A DNA stretch of 64,000 nt from Polyangiaceae bacterium (GTDB lineage Bacteria; Myxococcota_A; Polyangia; Polyangiales; Polyangiaceae). Location: NCBI GenBank assembly GCA_013214025.1, contig JABSRN010000067.1, positions 28,489 through 92,488 on the forward strand, read 5' to 3'. The position numbers were made by a program, and so were the translations under genes. Below are positions 1 through 8,223 of this stretch, piece after piece. The first letter of the stretch is position 1; each line of letters begins with the position of its first letter. The notes under the pieces were generated by a model that did no database searches, was not told the DNA's origin, and saw only the letters and a program-made list of their open reading frames with translations.

Positions 1-2
1 GA

Positions 3-242
3 CACAGCCCGATCCGCTACCGGAAGGATTCAACCTGGACCCCACCACTGGCGCCGGCGCGTTGGGAGTGGACACCCCAGCAGTTCGACATAGGCGAACA
101 CGGCACATGGTTCGACACCTTCCTCGTCCGCATGCACTCGAACGTCGATCCCTCGTCATTGTTTCATGCTGACCCGAGTATCAGACTAAGCGGCCACTTC
201 GGACGTTGGTGGTTGTTCTCCCGAGACCGCACAAACAATTAG
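3..242 (+). CDS. C-terminal end of an unrecognised protein, cut by the window edge
   Basis: An open frame runs in from the left edge and stops at TAG 240-242, giving 79 residues with no start in view. The composition is protein-like and Trp/Phe/His-rich near the end (motifs such as HGTWFDTFLVRMHSN and SGHFGRWWLF). The other two forward frames are shorter and Arg/Pro-rich. I do not recognise the family; soluble and membrane-associated forms are both possible. The next gene on this strand starts 650 bases later, beyond a structured non-coding block, so this gene probably ends its transcription unit. The call rests on frame continuity and composition only. Confidence 0.5.
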   Translation, partial: HSPIRYRKDSTWTPPLAPARWEWTPQQFDIGEHGTWFDTFLVRMHSNVDPSSLFHADPSIRLSGHFGRWWLFSRDRTNN

Positions 243-287
243 GCCGTCCGTCCGTAATTTTCGGTATTGGCGAAGCGCAATTTCAAT

Positions 288-360
288 CTTGAACGAAGAG
301 CGCTCAAGACGCCCCTAAGCGCACGAACCGTTGCGCCAAAATTTTGGCACGGGCTGTGCT
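288..360 (+). promoter_or_regulatory. Sigma-54-type promoter with upstream inverted repeat
   Basis: TTGGCACG at 344-351, four bases, then GTGCT at 356-360. The -24 GG (346-347) and -12 GC (358-359) are exactly ten bases apart, and only one base departs from the TTGGCACG-N4-TTGCW consensus. A perfect palindrome GCCAAAATTTTGGC (335-348) overlaps the -24 box. Further upstream, CTTGA (288-292) and TCAAG (304-308) form an inverted repeat around an 8-bp palindrome GAGCGCTC (298-305), a plausible enhancer site for a sigma-54 activator. Predicted transcription starts near 371 and runs rightward into the hairpin array. No start site has been mapped. Confidence 0.6.
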
Positions 361-422
361 CTACAAGTGTGGCAAGGCACGAACTTCTGGCCCTCCAGCC
401 AGGGTTCCTGCCGAGATTTTCG

Positions 423-710
423 CACAGCGGCCCATCAGAGTCCCCCCCTCCGGGCCGCTGTGTTTTTTTTCGCACAGCCATTCGACGAATCCCCCCCTCC
501 GCTGAATGGCTGTGTTTTTTTCTCTCACGGCGACCCGGCCCCCCCCTTTGGGTCGCCGTGAACCTCTTCTCACAGTCGCTGAACCTTCCCCCCCCTCGGT
601 GAAGCGACTGTGTTTTTTTATCACGGCGGCCTGAATACCCCCCCCATGAGGGTCGCTGTGACCTTTTCCCGAAGCCATCTGGACCCCCAGATGGCTTTGT
701 CTTTTTTGTC
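423..710 (+). ncRNA. Tandem array of six C-loop hairpins, several followed by T tracts
   Basis: Six hairpins occur head to tail at about 50-base intervals: stems 423-433/452-462, 473-483/504-514, 526-536/550-560, 571-580/603-612, 622-632/650-660 and 672-682/687-697. Stems are 10 or 11 bp and perfect, except unit 5, which keeps pairing through G-U wobbles. Stem sequences differ between units, whereas the first five loops all carry a run of 7 or 8 C. T tracts follow units 1 (T8), 2 (T7) and 4 (T7), and a T-rich stretch follows unit 6. Units 3 and 5 instead start CACGGCG and are followed by a similar GTGA(A)CCTYTTC. A sigma-54-like promoter lies about 60 bases upstream on the same strand. It reads as a structured small RNA or a terminator array; I recognise no named family. 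Confidence 0.6.
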
Positions 711-892
711 CCTCCCGCATCGAGAAACTATGAAAACCACCCTACCAAAGCGGCGACTTGGCCTCGGGTTTCAGCATGCCAGTGCAGTCTCCGTTGGCCG
801 TTTCAGCTCTGAAGCAAGCTCCCGGCGAAGGACCGACCGCCTTGTCCTCGGGCAGCCTCATTCGTTAGGATCAGCCCGATCGGCCACGATGA

Positions 893-1663
893 ATGAGCAA
901 TGACCCGCAGATGGACGACGTCCAGAGACCGAAAGCCAACCGCCAGCGGAATTGCCTGATCGTCACTCCCACCTACAACGAGCGGGAGAACCTACAGCTG
1001 TTCCTCCAGGGGGTGTTCGCTGCTGCGCCCGACGTTCGGGTGATGATCGTCGACGATGCCTCACCCGATGGCACAGGTGAGCTCGCAGACCAGATCGCCC
1101 GAGAGGACAAACGAGTGTCGGTACTGCACCGCCCGAAGAAACTCGGGCTGGGCACGGCCTACATCGAGGCCTTCCAGCGAGGCCTACTCGACGGCTTCGA
1201 TTACTTCATCGAAATGGATACCGATCTGTCCCACGACCCCGGCTATCTGCCTGACTTTTTCCGCGCCTTCGAGAGCGGAGCCGACGTCGTTGCCGGTAGC
1301 CGGAACATCCCCGGTGGCAGCGTCGAAGGGTGGGGACCTGCCCGCCATCTATTGAGTCGCGGGGGCTCGATTTATTCACGGTGGATCCTAGGCGTAGACG
1401 TGGCGGATCTCACCACCGGCTACAAGGGCTTCACCCGCAGCGCCCTCGAGCGGATCGATCTCTTTCAAGTCCGCAGTAACGGATACTCATTCCAAATTGA
1501 AATGACCTTCCGCGCTCTGCAAGCCGGCCTTCGGGTCCTCGAAGTCCCTATAGTCTTCGTCGATCGCCGGGCGGGGCAGAGCAAAATGAATCGCCGCATC
1601 TTCGCAGAGGCGATCGGCGTGGTCTGGAAACTGCGCTACGCCGCCGCGCGGGGCCAGCTGTAG
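893..1663 (+). CDS. Polyprenol-phosphate mannosyltransferase-type glycosyltransferase (GT2)
   Basis: 256 residues, a GT-A fold family 2 glycosyltransferase of the dolichol-phosphate mannose synthase group. Visible motifs are IVTPTYNERENL near residue 23, the nucleotide-binding VDDASPDGT, the DxD region MDTDLSHDP, and the SRNIPGG and TTGYKGF segments typical of Dpm1/Ppm1. No C-terminal membrane domain is present, so it resembles the short soluble form. It would transfer a sugar from a nucleotide sugar (GDP-mannose in characterised relatives) to polyprenyl phosphate at the inner membrane. The convergent neighbour is a GT-C enzyme of the type that uses such lipid-linked sugars, which suggests a shared glycosylation pathway. 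The start could be ATG 893 or ATG 911. Confidence 0.85.
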   Translation: MSNDPQMDDVQRPKANRQRNCLIVTPTYNERENLQLFLQGVFAAAPDVRVMIVDDASPDGTGELADQIAREDKRVSVLHRPKKLGLGTAYIEAFQRGLLDGFDYFIEMDTDLSHDPGYLPDFFRAFESGADVVAGSRNIPGGSVEGWGPARHLLSRGGSIYSRWILGVDVADLTTGYKGFTRSALERIDLFQVRSNGYSFQIEMTFRALQAGLRVLEVPIVFVDRRAGQSKMNRRIFAEAIGVVWKLRYAAARGQL

Positions 1664-1749
1664 CTTTCCATTTCTGGGTCTGGTCCGTCTTCAGCACGAA
1701 GTCCTCCGGACGCGGCGTGACGCCGACCAAGCTCCGGAGAGGCGCACGC

Positions 1750-3585
1750 TCAACGTGGGATACGTCGCACGTAGACTTCGAAGTCCTCGATCTCACTGTC
1801 CAGCCGATACTCCCGCATCAACATCGTGTTGAGCTCAGGGAAAGTCGCCAGAGCCTGACGGGAATCCAGCTTGTCGCCCGTGACGTATTGAAAACGGTCT
1901 CCACGCTGGACGATGATCGACTCCGGTAGTTCGCGCCGCAGATCCGTCATCAGCTCCCGACGAGCCCGTTGGCGAGCCTCTTCCCAGACGACTCTCTGAG
2001 GGACGTCGTAAATGTATCGCGAGACCGGCAAGCGATCACTCAGCCAGTAAATCAGTGGCTCGAAACCCCAAACGAATATCGCGTCGGTCGCCGCTGTGAT
2101 CTCGCGCACACGGGCGGCCACCTGCCTGTCTGCGCTCAAGCGGTAGTCGGCGACGTAATACAGCTTCTTGTCCAAGCCTTCTCTTGTATCAATGTCACCG
2201 AGCTGAAGAGTGAACAGCATGCGATAGCCACATCGAGCCCAGAAGCCGTGAGGCACGTCCCGAACCCCGTTTTGCATCACGCTCAACGCGCCCCAGAGAG
2301 CAACAAAAGCCAGCGACCCTGTGAGACGGCGACGGAGCAGCGCGATGCTCGGACACCAGATGGCGTGTAGTTTGTCCAGGCCGACGCCAGCAACAAAAGC
2401 CAACAAAATCAGTGTCGCGCCATAGTGGTATTGAAAGAACTTCGCCTGCAGTGCGATGCCAGCGACATGCATGAACACCACACCCAGAAACAGGTTCACG
2501 CCTTCTCGCTCAGCGCTATGCCGTTGGGGCAACGCGAAGGCCAAGACACAGCCTAGGGGCAACCACCACGAAAAGTGGGCCAGGGCCTCTTTGAAGCCGT
2601 AATAAAACATCCAAATCGGCGAGCCGTGCCAACCCAGTCGCGTGTAGCCCGGTGTGAACTCGAACAGCGTCCAGGCAAGATCGGGCCACGCGCCGCGAGC
2701 CACGAACCAGGCGGTACACAAGAGTATCGGCAGCAAGCTCGCGACTCCGATGATCACAATCGGCAGCAAGGACTGGAGCCCGGATGCCCCAGCCACACGC
2801 CGGCGCCCCGCGATGTGCGCGGCACACACGACAGCACCACCGCCTAGCGGCGGTTTCAACAAGAAGGCCAAACCAAAGAGCGCACCGATGGCGATCCACG
2901 ACAAGTAGTTGGAGCGCAACGACGCCTGATCGATAGCTCGCTCAAGACCGGGAGGGATGGAAGACCGGCGCTGTTCCGATCCGGCGTCTTCGATGCCCAA
3001 GCTCGAGCGTTCAGTGACGCCCTCCGCGGCAGGCTTTCGCTCGCGGGCCACCAGATACAGTGCAACCAAAGTGAGGGGGCCACCGAAACTCTCGGGTTGC
3101 CCGCTGTGCCAAAATTCGAACTTGGCGTGCAGCAACGCCCCCAGTGCGCCGGCGATCATGCCCGCCTGAACACGCCCCGTGTAGATGGTTGAGATGCCTC
3201 TGAGCGCGAACACCCCAGCCAGCAAGAAGCCAACTTCGAAGATCCGTATGCTCGACATAGCTTTGCCGAACAGGGCTTGTGCCGCCGCGAACAAAACGAA
3301 AATGCCGGGGGTTTTGAAATCCCAGGCGTCCCGATACGGCATGTCTCCGGCGAGCATGCGGTCCGCGACCAGCGCGTAGATCGACTGATCCCGGCCGTAG
3401 GAGAAGAGCAGGATCTGCCAGCAAGAGAAGACGACCACTGCCCAGGTCAGCACCGACAGCAATCGCGTGGGCTCCAACAGGCGCCACAAGGCCTGAACCC
3501 ATGGCGAGGCCTCCGCCGCCAGGCTCGACGACGAGAGCGGTGGACGATTCGCAGAAAGAGGCGGACGCGAGGCCGGAGTGCCCAT
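1750..3585 (-). CDS. GT-C membrane glycosyltransferase (PMT/ArnT-like)
   Basis: 611 residues with many hydrophobic segments. The first transmembrane helix is near residues 42-62, followed by the periplasmic loop motif GRDQSIYALVADRML, where R65-D66 sits at the usual position of the catalytic Asp in protein O-mannosyltransferase/ArnT-like enzymes. Next comes PYRDAWDFKTPG, a recurrent motif of bacterial PMT_2 proteins. The last 150 residues form a soluble, probably periplasmic domain. Such enzymes move a sugar from a polyprenyl-phosphate donor to lipid or protein. It is convergent with the GT2 gene, 86 bases away. The acceptor cannot be predicted. Confidence 0.75.
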   Translation of the reverse strand: MGTPASRPPLSANRPPLSSSSLAAEASPWVQALWRLLEPTRLLSVLTWAVVVFSCWQILLFSYGRDQSIYALVADRMLAGDMPYRDAWDFKTPGIFVLFAAAQALFGKAMSSIRIFEVGFLLAGVFALRGISTIYTGRVQAGMIAGALGALLHAKFEFWHSGQPESFGGPLTLVALYLVARERKPAAEGVTERSSLGIEDAGSEQRRSSIPPGLERAIDQASLRSNYLSWIAIGALFGLAFLLKPPLGGGAVVCAAHIAGRRRVAGASGLQSLLPIVIIGVASLLPILLCTAWFVARGAWPDLAWTLFEFTPGYTRLGWHGSPIWMFYYGFKEALAHFSWWLPLGCVLAFALPQRHSAEREGVNLFLGVVFMHVAGIALQAKFFQYHYGATLILLAFVAGVGLDKLHAIWCPSIALLRRRLTGSLAFVALWGALSVMQNGVRDVPHGFWARCGYRMLFTLQLGDIDTREGLDKKLYYVADYRLSADRQVAARVREITAATDAIFVWGFEPLIYWLSDRLPVSRYIYDVPQRVVWEEARQRARRELMTDLRRELPESIIVQRGDRFQYVTGDKLDSRQALATFPELNTMLMREYRLDSEIEDFEVYVRRIPR

Positions 3586-3696
3586 GAACGCACGCTATCA
3601 TGCGGGGCTGCGACTAGCCCTACCGAGCACAGCGCACCTCAGCCGGGCGAAGCTCCTTGACCCGCATGACAAACCCCTGATATTCCGCCAGATATC

Positions 3697-3770
3697 GCGC
3701 CCCTAGCTCAGCTGGATAGAGCATCGGACTTCGAATCCGAGGGTCGAAGGTTCGAATCCTTCGGGGCGCA
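3697..3770 (+). tRNA. tRNA-Arg (anticodon TCG)
   Basis: A complete 74-base cloverleaf. The acceptor stem GCGCCCC (3697-3703) pairs with GGGGCGC (3763-3769) and the discriminator is A3770. The D stem is GCTC/GAGC, the anticodon stem TCGGA/TCCGA encloses CTTCGAA with anticodon TCG, and the T arm is GAAGG-TTCGAAT-CCTTC. The 3' CCA is not encoded (CTA follows). It reads CGA arginine codons. It stands alone between a minus-strand membrane glycosyltransferase and a minus-strand lipoprotein gene. Confidence 0.97.
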
Positions 3771-4035
3771 CTAAGCCGCACACACGACGAACAGGCATAC
3801 GCCGGGAGCTAGCACGGTGCCGGGGCTAACCGAGGCTCCAGGCCACGTTGCGCCCAACGAACACGACCACTCGCACTAGTTCAAGGCGGCCATGATATCG
3901 TCGTTCATCGAGGGCCACGCAGTGTGCACGGCCTCATCGTGGACGGACCAGCCACGAAACTTCGTGTAACTGGCCGTTATCAAATACACGTGACCGTGGG
4001 CACTTGGCTCTAGGTACTGTCGCGCCATGGGGGTC

Positions 4036-4812
4036 TTACGCTTGGGCAGCCGTATGCCGTTCCGAGGATTCCCAGAGATGCAGTGCAAAGCGCGTCCCGT
4101 CCTTGTCGTAAGTGATCTGTAGTGCATCGGAAGCGGGCGTCTTGCGATTGCTCAGGATAACCCGCGGGGTGGAATCCATCTGCGCTGTCCAATCGCCGTT
4201 GGGCAGGATGGCCGCGATTTGATCGAAGAACCGGTGCTGGCTCGGTAGCGTTCCCGGCAATACTTCGAAGGCGACCAGATTGGACTTCAGACTTTGCTTT
4301 GCGTGTCCGCTTTCCGGCGCGGAGAAGTCCACACCGCCCACACACTGCACGGTGAATTTCTGGGGCGTGGTCAACGCGAAGTGCTCGAAGAGATCGAGCT
4401 CGAGTACTACCGCGGTACGGCCGGGCGCTACGGTCAAGGGATGCGCGCCAGACTGACGGCTCGAATCCCGCATGTACGGCACAGTCCGTCCGGCGGAGTT
4501 GCGTAGACGAATCACAGCGGAGATGTCCTCCAACCCGCTGGCGTCCAGCTCCAACGGCGCGGTGCCCAGGTTGCGCACTTCCACGCGAATCACCATGAGC
4601 TGACCCACCGAGAATGCGTCGCCCACGGGCGCAATGCGCATCTGAGCGCCGCCAACGGTTTCACCCCAGTGCGGGTCCGGTACTGGCACAGGCTTCGATG
4701 GCTGACTCGAAGTGGCAGGAGCTGCCGGCGTCTTGACGTTAGGGCTGTAGGTATGGGGCCCGCACGCGAGCGATGCGATGCCCAGGATGAAACAGAGAGG
4801 CGAGTACTTCAT
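4036..4812 (-). CDS. Putative lipoprotein of unknown function
   Basis: 258 residues. The N-terminus is a lipoprotein signal peptide ending in IASLAC, with Cys17 as the likely lipidated residue, followed by a Pro/Ser/Thr-rich linker. Residues about 55-190 look like an Ig-like or beta-sandwich domain (VIRVEVRNLGTAPLELD is typical of a bacterial surface beta domain). No catalytic motif is visible. Between the predicted leader and the ATG lies an imperfect inverted repeat (about 4816-4851) whose outer arms ATTGGG/CCCAAT abut the start codon and could affect translation. There is no obvious operon partner; both flanking genes are separated by more than 200 bases. Confidence 0.65.
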   Translation of the reverse strand: MKYSPLCFILGIASLACGPHTYSPNVKTPAAPATSSQPSKPVPVPDPHWGETVGGAQMRIAPVGDAFSVGQLMVIRVEVRNLGTAPLELDASGLEDISAVIRLRNSAGRTVPYMRDSSRQSGAHPLTVAPGRTAVVLELDLFEHFALTTPQKFTVQCVGGVDFSAPESGHAKQSLKSNLVAFEVLPGTLPSQHRFFDQIAAILPNGDWTAQMDSTPRVILSNRKTPASDALQITYDKDGTRFALHLWESSERHTAAQA

Positions 4813-5079
4813 ATTGGGACAGCCGACGGAATTCGCCGGTCCCCCAATGTACGTGGGCCTTCGTTACAATCTCCCCTGGAGGGCTCAGGCGCGAACGATC
4901 GCGCGACACGATTGCCGTGGCCGCGATATCTCTCCGCTCCAACACAAGCCAAAATCGCGACGCCTATTGTCCCCACGCACAATATACGTCGCGGAACACT
5001 GATTTAGTGGCTAAAACGTCGCTTGCTCGGGGTGTTTCCAAAGTCTCCCACGCCACCAGAGGGCGCTACACTGAGAGCG

Positions 5080-6006
5080 GTGGCAACGGGGCGGAAGCAA
5101 CTCAGGACAACCAGCCATGTTTGGATCCGGACCGCGCTGCGGGGCGCGCTGTGTAGACTCTGGCTGACAGCAATCGCCGGCGTCAGTCAATCCTGCACGC
5201 CAGATCCCACCGCCGACGAACAGGTGGACTGGTTATCTGGCAGGCTCGACAGCGGAATCGTCACACGATTGCCCGGTGATGGCAGCTCCAATCCGATCCC
5301 GGGCGCGGAAATCTGCAACGACCGCACGGACAACGACGGCGACGGACGAACGGACTGCGACGATTCCGAATGCTGGTACGATCCTGCATGCACGGGACCC
5401 GAAATATGTGACGACTACGTGGACAACAATGGAGACGGCCTCACTGACTGCGCCGATCCCAGCTGTTGCCGGGAGCGAGGTCCCCTCTGCATCGACTACA
5501 TGGACAACGACGATGACCGCCTCGTCGACTGCCATGACCCAGACTGTGTACTGGCCGACAATTGCCGCGAGACCGGGGCCGGGTGCGACGACGGACTGGA
5601 CAATGACGGCGATGGGCTAACCGACTGCGACGACCCAGAATGTTGCCATGAAGGCGGCGACGCCTGCGCAGACACCATCGACAATGACGGTGACGGCCTG
5701 GTCGACTGCGACGACCCAGACTGTAGCTCAGCCCCCCGTTGCGTCGAGACAGGCCCGGAGTGTCGAGATGGCTTCGACAATGACCTCGACGGACTGATCG
5801 ACTGTGACGACTCGGACTGTAAATGGCTGTGCACGGAGAGTCTCGACTGCGACGATGGCGTCGACAACGACTCGGATCGCCTCACCGATTGCGACGCTGA
5901 CCCCAACTGTTTTGAGTACTCTTGCGACAACCAGACCGACGACGACAACGACCAACTCACAGACTGCGATGACCCTGACTGCAGCGGCGTCGCCCCGTGT
6001 CCTTGA
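5080..6006 (+). CDS. Secreted protein with eight Asp-rich Cys-bracketed Ca-binding repeats
   Basis: 308 residues from GTG 5080; an in-frame TTG at 5023 is the alternative. The N-terminus has a basic region and a short hydrophobic stretch ending at a Cys (AIAGVSQSC), suggesting export and possibly lipidation with a weak lipobox. From about residue 80 there are eight repeats of roughly 30 residues on the pattern CxDxxDNDxDxLxDCxDxxC, for example CDDGLDNDGDGLTDCDDPEC. Such repeats resemble thrombospondin type 3 and MopE-type motifs, which bind calcium, and each repeat has paired Cys that could form a disulfide. The next gene, converging from the other strand, encodes a VWA surface protein. Function is unknown. 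Confidence 0.7.
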   Translation: MATGRKQLRTTSHVWIRTALRGALCRLWLTAIAGVSQSCTPDPTADEQVDWLSGRLDSGIVTRLPGDGSSNPIPGAEICNDRTDNDGDGRTDCDDSECWYDPACTGPEICDDYVDNNGDGLTDCADPSCCRERGPLCIDYMDNDDDRLVDCHDPDCVLADNCRETGAGCDDGLDNDGDGLTDCDDPECCHEGGDACADTIDNDGDGLVDCDDPDCSSAPRCVETGPECRDGFDNDLDGLIDCDDSDCKWLCTESLDCDDGVDNDSDRLTDCDADPNCFEYSCDNQTDDDNDQLTDCDDPDCSGVAPCP

Positions 6007-6065
6007 GCGCGTGTGCTGGAGCGCGGTGTGCGCGAGCGCGTGTGCTGGAACGGCGCGGCCAGTCC

Positions 6066-7058
6066 CTAGCAGAGCGGAGCGATTTCCGTCGGGCAGCCGA
6101 AGACCACGGCAATCTGCCCTGAGTTGTCGGACTGAATCGATTCGCAGGTGGAGGGACAGGCCATCAAAGCCGTCGGCGCATCGGCAGAATCATAGAACCA
6201 ACCGCCGCCAGCCTCTTCACAGCGAGAATCATCCGGTACATTGAATAGTCGGATGACCTCGCCGGAATCGTCCGTGAACTCGACGTTGACTTCGCTCACT
6301 TCAAAGTCACCGTCTTCGGAACCCGAGGGGATGCCCCACTGACACGGCACAGCGACCCCGGTATCGATGACTCCGCGCGCGAGCTCATCAAATATTTCTG
6401 ACCAATCCAACAACGGCACACCGAGATCTGCCGTCACACCGCCGCTATTGATAGCCAGGTTGAAGTACACATCTCCGGCGCCCGAGCAGTTGTAGCCGTA
6501 CATGCCACCCACGCGCTCCGGAAGGCAGAAAATTCCGGCGAGACGCCACTCATCCACATAGTACGTATCCGCCCAAGCGCGGAAGGATTGCGCCGGCAAG
6601 CCTGATTCGTCATCGGATACCACAACGAAGAACTTGTCGGCATTCGGCCGAAGAATTGAACGCCAATCGTATCGGGTCGCGATGAAGGCATCGAGAGAAT
6701 TTCGGCTACTCACCGGGTATTCCACACAAGTGATCTCTTGACAGACTTCAGGAAAATACGTCTGCACGTCTTCAGTGACGAGGGCGATGCGCACGTCGAT
6801 ACCGGCGCGAATGATGGACGAGAAAAACTCACGCATTCGGCTGCGCACAGCTTCGATTTCTTCGTTCATGCTACCGGAATCATCGAGCGTCCAAATCACG
6901 TCAGCGGTGCCCTCGAAGCGAGGCTCGCCCGCACTAGCAAAGCTCGCGCACTCCCCAGGTTGCGACGTCAGGCTAGCGTCATTCGAGAACATTCGACCGC
7001 CGCCGGCAGCGGTCCTAGAGCCGTCGGAGCCCGAGTCAGCTCGGGGTTCCGTCGCCAT
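6066..7058 (-). CDS. VWA-domain surface protein, apparently cut off from its signal peptide by a frameshift
   Basis: The open frame gives 330 residues. A von Willebrand A domain starts near residue 52 with the MIDAS motif LDDSGSMNE (D59, S61, S63), followed by IALVTEDV and FFVVVSDDES strands. Later Cys residues (FCLPERVG, YNCSG, VPCQWG) suggest an oxidising, exported location. The frame itself begins with a Ser/Gly linker and no signal peptide. Immediately upstream in another frame (7143 to 7036) is a textbook lipoprotein signal. Removing one base from the run of four C at 7043-7046 (minus strand) would fuse the two into one lipoprotein of about 358 residues. VWA domains of this kind bind ligands through metal; the partner is unknown. 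Confidence 0.7.
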   Translation of the reverse strand: MATEPRADSGSDGSRTAAGGGRMFSNDASLTSQPGECASFASAGEPRFEGTADVIWTLDDSGSMNEEIEAVRSRMREFFSSIIRAGIDVRIALVTEDVQTYFPEVCQEITCVEYPVSSRNSLDAFIATRYDWRSILRPNADKFFVVVSDDESGLPAQSFRAWADTYYVDEWRLAGIFCLPERVGGMYGYNCSGAGDVYFNLAINSGGVTADLGVPLLDWSEIFDELARGVIDTGVAVPCQWGIPSGSEDGDFEVSEVNVEFTDDSGEVIRLFNVPDDSRCEEAGGGWFYDSADAPTALMACPSTCESIQSDNSGQIAVVFGCPTEIAPLC

Positions 7059-7143
7059 CGTCCAAACCGGTGTCTTCGGAGCAGGATCCGAGGTAACATG
7101 CCACCACTACAGCGAAGGATGCGACAGAGGAACGCCGAACCAT
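7036..7143 (-). pseudogene. Out-of-frame lipoprotein signal peptide belonging to the VWA gene
   Basis: Reading from ATG 7143 gives MVRRSSVASFAVVVACYLGS followed by Cys21, with lipobox LGSC and then SEDTGLDDGDGTPS and a TGA at 7038-7036. A perfect lipobox with an acidic linker is unlikely to arise by chance directly upstream of a signal-less exported domain. It overlaps the start of the VWA frame by 23 bases. A one-base indel in the C run, a sequencing error, or a programmed shift would explain it. Confidence 0.6.
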
Positions 7144-7257
7144 CGATCGCCAGCTTACTCCGAGCCGCCGTCGCTGGCCACTCCAGCGACTCCCAACCTC
7201 CATGCCCGGGGAGAAACCCGAGCGCGTGGGCTCCGAGAATCCAGTAGCTTACGGCAC

Positions 7258-7854
7258 CTATCTAGGGTCTGGCAGGACGCTGTCGGTCGCCAGGGTCTTG
7301 GCGAAAAGGCTTTCGGTCATGCGGATCCACGGATGCACCCGCTGCTCGCTCGGGGACGCCGACGCCGTGCTGCGTTGCGCAGCTCGACCGTTGGAATACT
7401 CGTAGTCGATCCGGGTACCCATGATGTGGTCGAACCAGGGCTGGGTTACACACCAGTTCGCATCTTGGTTGCGGCCCATGTGATGATCGTAGTGGTGCTT
7501 CATATGCTTCCGACACCAGTCCGCATCGGCGTGTGACTTTTGGTGTTTGTACAAATAATTGAGTGAGGAGTACCAAACAGTCGCCGTGAACCACGGCGCC
7601 ACGGAGAACAGCGGTACATGCAAGGCCATCAACCCCAGAATACTGAGCGTCTCTTTCTTCGGACCATTCCACGTGAAGAAGGGCTCGTCGTACTGGCCGT
7701 CGCAAAAATCGTTCTGTCGCGAGTTCTTGTGATGCTCACCCCAATGAAAATTCCAGATGCTCGACTTCTTTTTGCCGACGCCATGCAAAATATTCTTGTG
7801 GATCCACCATTCGGCGGCGTTGGAGTAGAGCAATCCGAGGGGAATGCCTATCAT
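7258..7854 (-). CDS. Fatty acid hydroxylase/sterol desaturase-like membrane protein
   Basis: 198 residues. It carries histidine clusters characteristic of the non-haem diiron fatty acid hydroxylase superfamily: HKNILH (about residue 19), HWGEHH (about 37) and a C-terminal HKSHADADW...KHMKHHYDHH group. A hydrophobic segment lies near residues 78-100. The start is supported by GGGAGG five bases upstream. Members hydroxylate or desaturate membrane lipids, carotenoids or sterols at the membrane. It is shorter than most family members, which usually have four transmembrane helices, so activity is not certain. The adjacent very-long-chain acyl-CoA synthetase also points to lipid metabolism. Confidence 0.7.
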   Translation of the reverse strand: MIGIPLGLLYSNAAEWWIHKNILHGVGKKKSSIWNFHWGEHHKNSRQNDFCDGQYDEPFFTWNGPKKETLSILGLMALHVPLFSVAPWFTATVWYSSLNYLYKHQKSHADADWCRKHMKHHYDHHMGRNQDANWCVTQPWFDHIMGTRIDYEYSNGRAAQRSTASASPSEQRVHPWIRMTESLFAKTLATDSVLPDPR

Positions 7855-8223
7855 CAGAACCTCCCAATCATTCTTGGTGTGAGAGCGCCCAGTCGCTACC
7901 CATTAAGTCTGCACCCCGCGATCGAGTCTCGCCAGCCGCTCGCCCCGCCCGCGCCCGGCCGAAAGCCGTAGAATCGCGAGGGCGTCGCGACTTATCTAAC
8001 TCCTACGGAGGTTCTGCTGTCACCGCTCGGAACGCACCACACCAGATTACGGTGAGTTCTAGGCCTCCAAGGACAATTCCATGACGCTCGGCTGCGGGTA
8101 CGAGGCGGCCCCACATGACCGATTTAGTTCGGCTGCGAAGTTGTAGAAATCGTCACAGCGGCGGTGGCGGCACCGGCGATGGGTGACTGCCCCCACACCG
8201 GCGCGCACCGGCAGAGCCGCTGC
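7855..8223. other. Intergenic stretch without recognisable gene
   Basis: This 369-base gap separates two minus-strand genes. It must hold the promoter of the hydroxylase-like gene and the end of the acyl-CoA synthetase transcript. I see no convincing terminator stem followed by T residues and no coding frame with protein-like composition. Confidence 0.4.

Noticed and set aside
423..697. CRISPR or REP-type repeat array
   Set aside because: Stem sequences differ from unit to unit and there are no identical repeats with unique spacers. Only loop composition, spacing and tails are shared.
3876..4127. 83-codon minus-strand open frame
   Set aside because: It largely overlaps the 3' end of the lipoprotein gene in another frame and has no recognisable motif; a short internal version from about 4028 cannot be excluded but is unsupported.
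5496..5960. Minus-strand frames opposite the Asp-rich repeats
   Set aside because: They are periodic Ser/Val-rich translations of the antisense of the repeats, not independent proteins.
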